A DNA stretch of 64,000 nucleotides from Acinetobacter beijerinckii CIP 110307 (lineage in GTDB: Bacteria; Pseudomonadota; Gammaproteobacteria; Pseudomonadales; Moraxellaceae), in NCBI RefSeq assembly GCF_000369005.1, contig NZ_KB849766.1:229721-293720 (forward strand), in the 5' to 3' direction. The first letter of the stretch is position 1, and each line of letters opens with the position of its first letter. Below, in pieces: positions 60,366-64,000 of this stretch. Position numbers and translations under genes: made by a program. The notes under the pieces are model-generated. The model saw only the letters and a program-made list of their open reading frames with translations. It ran no database searches and was not told the DNA's origin.

Positions 60366-60381
60366 GTTTTATATATAAAAC
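60366..60381. promoter_or_regulatory. IclR-type operator 2 (regulator side)
   Basis: A second copy of GTTTTATATATAAAAC, 146 bases from the first and 88 bases before the IclR start. The pair brackets the divergent promoter region, as expected for autoregulation with control of the operon. Confidence 0.75.
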
Positions 60382-60469
60382 TATCTTTTCGTTCTACTTT
60401 ACAGTTAGAATAGAATCCTAAGAAAATTAAATTTTTATTATTTGCGTTTTTTGTAGGAAAATTAAGCTG

Positions 60470-61282
60470 ATGAACTCAACCATAGAAACAGACTCTCAAG
60501 AATCTGAGCTCACAAAAAATGACGATCGCTATTTAGTACCCGGTTTGGTACGTGGCTTGGCAATTTTGCAAGCCTTTAATCAGCAAACCCAAGAAATGAC
60601 CATCACCGAGATTGCAGAGATTTTGGATGTAAACCGATCTAGTGCTTTTCGTCTGATCTACACCTTAGAATCATGTGGCTTCCTCAGAAAAGCGTCTCAA
60701 AAAACCTATGCACTTGATTCAAAAGTGATGGAGCTAGGTTTTAACAGTTTATCAAAGCAATCGCTGTTAGATTTGGCTACACCATTGATGAAAGAACTAC
60801 GTGATCAAACTAAACTTGCAATACATTTATCGATTTTGGAAGGCACACATATTGTCTTTATCAATAATGTGCAGTCGAATGGTACTTTTAGCAGTAACAT
60901 TGGTTTGGGTACTCGCTGGCCTGCTCATGCGACTGTGATTGGACAAATGTTATTGGCTGACCTATCTGAAAATGAAATTCGGGATCGTTATAAAAATTTC
61001 AATGAGTGGGAAACTTTTTCCGAGTTAACTCCCAAAAATCTCAAAGAATTACTTCAACGCCTCAGCTTTGTTAAAACACAACGATCAATGGTTAGCTGGG
61101 GGCATTACAATCATGACATGGCTGCTTGTGGCGCTCCAATTTTCAAACAATCCACTGGTAAAATAACTGCTGTTTTATCTGTCAGTTGTCCTTTAGGCAC
61201 CTATGATGAACATTATTTTAAAAATGAAATTGCAGACACAGTGATTCAGACCGCTGATAAGATTTCCAAATTTATCTATTGA
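60470..61282 (+). CDS. IclR-family transcriptional regulator
   Basis: A 270-residue regulator. The N-terminal winged helix (VPGLVRGLAILQAFNQQTQEMTITEIAEILDVNRSSAFRLIYTLESCGFL, about residues 22-75) matches IclR. The effector domain follows (HLSILEGTHIVFINNVQS, TRWPAHATVIGQMLLA, WGHYNHDMAACGAPIF). It is divergent from the Rieske operon and is the natural controller of the three GTTTTA-N4-TAAAAC sites. Effector unknown, likely the substrate or an early intermediate. Confidence 0.92.
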   Translation: MNSTIETDSQESELTKNDDRYLVPGLVRGLAILQAFNQQTQEMTITEIAEILDVNRSSAFRLIYTLESCGFLRKASQKTYALDSKVMELGFNSLSKQSLLDLATPLMKELRDQTKLAIHLSILEGTHIVFINNVQSNGTFSSNIGLGTRWPAHATVIGQMLLADLSENEIRDRYKNFNEWETFSELTPKNLKELLQRLSFVKTQRSMVSWGHYNHDMAACGAPIFKQSTGKITAVLSVSCPLGTYDEHYFKNEIADTVIQTADKISKFIY

Positions 61283-61316
61283 TGATTGATATCATCTCAA
61301 TTTGAAATAGGTAAAA

Positions 61317-61343
61317 GTGAGCTTCTAAACGCTAGAAGCTCAC
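61317..61343. terminator. Hairpin between iclR and the zinc GTPase gene
   Basis: GTGAGCTTCTA (61317-61327) and TAGAAGCTCAC (61333-61343) form an 11-bp stem with loop AACGC between two convergent genes. T content after it is low in the rightward direction and slightly better leftward (ACTTTTACC). Confidence 0.75.
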
Positions 61344-61350
61344 AAATGTT

Positions 61351-62574
61351 CTATCTTAAAATCATATCTGTCCAACCCGTGAATGGATTATCAAACAGCT
61401 CCCATTCTTTTGCGCCAAGTGCCATTTCATCATCTGTTAATAAGCAAGCATCAAACTGAGCAGTCAAAGCAGCTTGATCCATATCCATACCGATCAGAAC
61501 AATTTCCTGACGCGCATCACCTGTTAAATCATCCCAACTTTTTTCGATCGCATCACGACTGCTTTGATCTTCTGGCCAATGCTCATCTGGTACTGCTGCC
61601 CACCAATATCCTGCTACACCATGACGAGCCATCGCACCTGCTTGCGACCAAGACCCTGCAAACTCTGGATTACAAGCCAACCAAAAGAAACCTTTTGAAC
61701 GAATCACCCCTTGCCATTCAGAATTTACAAAATCAAAAAAACGTTGTGGATGGAAAGGCTTTCTTGCCCGATAAACAAAACTACTGATCCCATATTCTTC
61801 GGTTTCAGGTGTATGCTCACCTCTTAATTCTTTTAACCAACCAGGTGCTTGAGCTGCTTCATTAAAATCGAATAAGTTAGTATTTAGAATTTTATCTAGC
61901 TTCACTTGCCCAAATTCAGAAATTTCAATTTTCGCTCTTGGGTTAAGTGAATGTAGGATGCCAAATAATTTTTCTTTTTCTTCACTATTAATTAAATCAA
62001 CTTTATTTAAAATAATCACATCACAGAATTCAATTTGGTCGATTAAGAGATCAACCACATTACGTTCATCGTCCTCACCCAACGATTCACCTCGTGAAGT
62101 TAGGCTATCTAACGAACTATAATCCTTTAAAAAATTATAAGCATCGACCAAAGTCACCATGGTATCTAAACGTGCAAATTCACTTAGTGAGACACCATTT
62201 TCATCTTCGAAGGTAAATGTTTCTGCAACGGGTAACGGTTCAGAAACCCCTGTTGATTCAATCACTAATTGATCAAAGCGATTGTCATCAGCTAAACGCC
62301 GTACCTCAATCAATAAATCCTCTCGTAAGGTGCAACAAATACAACCATTGCTCATTTCCACCAGTTTTTCATCTGTACGTGATAATTCAGCACCGCCCTC
62401 ACGAACTAATGCCGCATCAATATTCACTTCAGACATATCATTGACGATTACGGCGATTTTCCGCCCTTCACGATTGTTCAAAATATGATTGAGCAACGTG
62501 GTTTTTCCTGCACCTAAAAAACCAGATAGGACGGTCACAGGAAGTTTGGCTAGAGTGGCTAAAGAATGATTCAT
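61351..62574 (-). CDS. zigA: COG0523 zinc-homeostasis GTPase, ZigA-like
   Basis: A 407-residue G3E GTPase metallochaperone. Walker [14 protein letters not shown], metal motif [11 protein letters not shown] (CxCC), [13 protein letters not shown] and the NKVDL guanine site are present, with the C-terminal CobW_C domain ([21 protein letters not shown]). ATG 62574 is chosen; GTG 62586 is possible. It follows the Zur-like gene by 15 bases. In A. baumannii ZigA, induced by zinc starvation, helps keep zinc enzymes working; the neighbouring Zur box and folE2 support the same identity here. Confidence 0.88.
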   Translation of the reverse strand: MNHSLATLAKLPVTVLSGFLGAGKTTLLNHILNNREGRKIAVIVNDMSEVNIDAALVREGGAELSRTDEKLVEMSNGCICCTLREDLLIEVRRLADDNRFDQLVIESTGVSEPLPVAETFTFEDENGVSLSEFARLDTMVTLVDAYNFLKDYSSLDSLTSRGESLGEDDERNVVDLLIDQIEFCDVIILNKVDLINSEEKEKLFGILHSLNPRAKIEISEFGQVKLDKILNTNLFDFNEAAQAPGWLKELRGEHTPETEEYGISSFVYRARKPFHPQRFFDFVNSEWQGVIRSKGFFWLACNPEFAGSWSQAGAMARHGVAGYWWAAVPDEHWPEDQSSRDAIEKSWDDLTGDARQEIVLIGMDMDQAALTAQFDACLLTDDEMALGAKEWELFDNPFTGWTDMILR

Positions 62575-62589
62575 TGGCGTTCTCACTGA

Positions 62590-62988
62590 TTAAAAATGTT
62601 GAGTTTGATGTTTAGAAAGACATGAGAAACATTGACCCAATACTTCTAAATATGGGTAACTCGGATTGAATTGTTTGGCTTGGATGGTACTTTCCACACA
62701 GGCTTTAAGTTGTGGAATAGCGATGCTTTGCACGCTTTGACATTCTGTACACACGGTAAAAAGCCGATAACTCGCTGAAATTTCAGCTTGATTTAATACA
62801 TACATATTCAAGGTATTTAGTTTTATGATCAGGCAATGTTCTGACAGTTTTTTAAGGATTCGATAAATCTGAATAGGCGCTTGAAAGCCATAAGGTTTGG
62901 CTTTTTCCAATAACGCATAAGCACTCATGGCTTTATTTTCTGTTTTTAAAATATCTAAAATATTTTGTTGGGCGATAGTGAGCTTCAT
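62590..62988 (-). CDS. Zur-like Fur-family protein
   Basis: A 132-residue Fur-superfamily protein. The DNA-binding half (QQNILDILKTE, MSAYALLEKAK, PIQIYRILKKLSE) and dimerisation half align with E. coli Zur. The structural zinc cysteines are kept (Cys80, Cys83, Cys120, Cys123). The residues that align with the E. coli regulatory site, H77, C88, H96 and E111, are Ile55, Asn66, Ser73 (or neighbour) and Ser88. It is translated between a zinc-peptidase lipoprotein and a COG0523 GTPase. It may be a zinc-insensitive or differently tuned paralogue; main zur is probably elsewhere. Confidence 0.82.
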   Translation of the reverse strand: MKLTIAQQNILDILKTENKAMSAYALLEKAKPYGFQAPIQIYRILKKLSEHCLIIKLNTLNMYVLNQAEISASYRLFTVCTECQSVQSIAIPQLKACVESTIQAKQFNPSYPYLEVLGQCFSCLSKHQTQHF

Positions 62989-62994
62989 TGCAAT

Positions 62995-63708
62995 TTACTC
63001 ATTGTTATTATTAAAAGAATTACTGATACACGGCGATGAGGTATAACGATGATCAACACCCCATGTACGATAGCCTGCTGTATCAATATGGATTTGTCCT
63101 GATGCATATACACCTAAACCCATATTTAACGCTTCACCTTGCGCTATCCAGAATTCACAAAGCTTCTTTTTTGTATTTTCGATATGAATTTGTTCAATGG
63201 GGTCAGGTGTTTCACTGCCTATACGAAAATCGAGTGCGGCGTTAAAGACATGTTTTGAAGCACCCGCACCACCTGCACACTGATTTAGTGCAAAGCTGCG
63301 ATACACAGATGTCACCGTAATCTGATCAATTCGCCCTTGTTGTAGCAACTTATGCAAAATATTTAATGTGGGAACGATGTTGTTCCATAGCTCTTTGGGA
63401 GGAACTTCGTATTCGACATAATTACACTTTTGCCAATCTCTGGCAGTTTGAAAAAACTCAAAATCTGGAATAAATGCATCTACTCCCTGTACTTTTAAAA
63501 AGTTTTTATAAGCTTGTCTCTGTTGCTGATGATCAGCGTGCATTGTCCACATCTGATAAGAAGCAGGAATAGGCTTGGGTTTAAGAATAATTTTTGGAAT
63601 CGTATTTTTTATTTCACGCGGGGCATACTGATTGAACGAAATCGCTTGGTTTTGAGACTGGCAAGCAGATAGACCACATATGAATCCGAGCATGTAGATT
63701 TTTTTCAT
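62995..63708 (-). CDS. zrlA: M15-family peptidase lipoprotein, ZrlA-like
   Basis: A 237-residue protein with a lipoprotein signal (MKKIYMLGFICGLSAC) and a D-Ala-D-Ala carboxypeptidase-type M15 domain. VTSVYRSFALNQ, the zinc ligands in SKHVFNAALDFR (His and Asp) and the last His in GQIHIDTAGYRTWG are visible. Such enzymes trim peptidoglycan peptides. It heads the leftward operon controlled by the Zur box at 63770, as the Zur-regulated lipoprotein ZrlA does in A. baumannii. The symbol rests on that context and motif match. Confidence 0.82.
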   Translation of the reverse strand: MKKIYMLGFICGLSACQSQNQAISFNQYAPREIKNTIPKIILKPKPIPASYQMWTMHADHQQQRQAYKNFLKVQGVDAFIPDFEFFQTARDWQKCNYVEYEVPPKELWNNIVPTLNILHKLLQQGRIDQITVTSVYRSFALNQCAGGAGASKHVFNAALDFRIGSETPDPIEQIHIENTKKKLCEFWIAQGEALNMGLGVYASGQIHIDTAGYRTWGVDHRYTSSPCISNSFNNNNE

Positions 63709-63769
63709 TTTTGATTCGCTAAGGTCTGCTAATTCAAATTAACTTCGCAGCGAGCTTGTCGATGCTTAT

Positions 63770-63789
63770 TGTTATGTTATAACATTACA
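63770..63789. promoter_or_regulatory. Candidate Zur box between zrlA-like gene and folE2
   Basis: TGTTATGTTATAACATTACA is a palindrome apart from one base pair, with a perfect 12-bp core ATGTTATAACAT. It matches the ATGTTATA/TATAACAT arms of gamma-proteobacterial Zur sites. It lies 62 bases before the zrlA-like start and 30 before folE2, so one site could control both directions. Confidence 0.78.
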
Positions 63790-63818
63790 TTAAATATTAC
63801 AACTTAAGCTATCACCAA

Positions 63819-64000
63819 ATGAATCTTGCTCTTCCTGATATTTCAGCCAACTCCATTTTACCCAAAGCGTATAGCCATTGCCTTGATTGGGTGGGCATGG
63901 AAAAAATTGCATTACCCGTTCGTGTCGAAAATACGCTATGTCAAAGTCAAGTGAATGCTTATGTCAGTTTGGACGATCCCTTAGCCAAAGGGATTCATAT
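63819..64000 (+). CDS. folE2: GTP cyclohydrolase FolE2 (5' part; gene continues past window)
   Basis: FolE2 (type IB) makes dihydroneopterin triphosphate for folate and can use metals other than zinc, so it replaces zinc-dependent FolE under zinc shortage. About 60 residues are visible: MNLALPDIS, then LDWVGMEKIALPVRV and NAYVSLDDPLAKGIH, which match the FolE2 N-terminus. It lies directly downstream of the proposed Zur box and divergent from the zinc-peptidase operon. Confidence 0.9.
   Translation, partial: MNLALPDISANSILPKAYSHCLDWVGMEKIALPVRVENTLCQSQVNAYVSLDDPLAKGIH

Noticed and set aside
46765..61282. Catabolic region as a recently acquired genomic island
   Set aside because: No integrase, tRNA target, direct repeats or insertion sequence at the borders, and base composition by eye is like the flanks; transfer cannot be claimed from this window.

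Overview
The window is a chromosomal segment of a gamma-proteobacterium that looks like Acinetobacter (Moraxellaceae). The signs are AT-rich DNA, an Hfq with a long glycine-rich tail, the tsaE-mutL-miaA-hfq, alaS-lysC-csrA and hisZ-purA gene orders, and a zinc-starvation block that resembles the zrlA/zigA locus known from A. baumannii. No rRNA, tRNA, CRISPR array, prophage or insertion sequence was recognised.

Layout. 1-3.9 kb: leftward RNA-modification and mismatch-repair operon (tsaE, mutL, miaA, hfq; hfq runs off the left edge). 4-8.4 kb: two pseudouridine synthases, a RelB-like protein, a GNAT acetyltransferase, a glycine-zipper protein and a luciferase-like monooxygenase behind two inverted repeats. 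8.6-15.2 kb: a PAS-GGDEF-EAL protein, the divergent ppsR/ppsA pair and a GYF-RDD membrane protein. 15.5-20.4 kb: the complete cyoABCDE terminal oxidase operon. 20.7-25.1 kb: rpsF-rpsR-rplI, dnaB, alr, doxX. 25.1-30.1 kb: a leftward four-gene Anbu proteasome-like / transglutaminase / alpha-E / circularly permuted ATP-grasp operon with a divergent WYL regulator. 30.5-41.9 kb: mostly housekeeping (purA, hisZ, gap-like, alaS, lysC, csrA, rnhB). 42-46.4 kb: a small lipoprotein, a cytochrome b561, an adenine deaminase with a purine permease, and a small membrane protein.

46.8-61.3 kb is the main accessory region: 14 leftward genes plus a divergent IclR regulator. They encode a three-component Rieske oxygenase, a dehydrogenase, an extradiol dioxygenase and an alpha/beta hydrolase (together a textbook ring-hydroxylation and meta-cleavage route), an aspartate-dehydrogenase-like protein, a thiamine-diphosphate enzyme and an aldehyde dehydrogenase (which could handle an amino-acid side fragment), an atypical SDR, a cupin, a recombinase-helix-like small protein, an MFS transporter and a porin. 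The palindrome GTTTTA-N4-TAAAAC occurs three times: in front of the ferredoxin gene, in front of the IclR gene, and 50 bases in front of the porin gene. It probably defines one regulon. The substrate is not evident; this is the best candidate for an undescribed system.

61.3-64 kb: a zinc-homeostasis block. A leftward operon (M15 peptidase lipoprotein, Zur-like protein, COG0523 GTPase) and a rightward folE2 share an intergenic near-perfect palindrome that looks like a Zur box. By eye, the Zur-like protein keeps its structural zinc cysteines but lacks all four sensory-site ligands of E. coli Zur.
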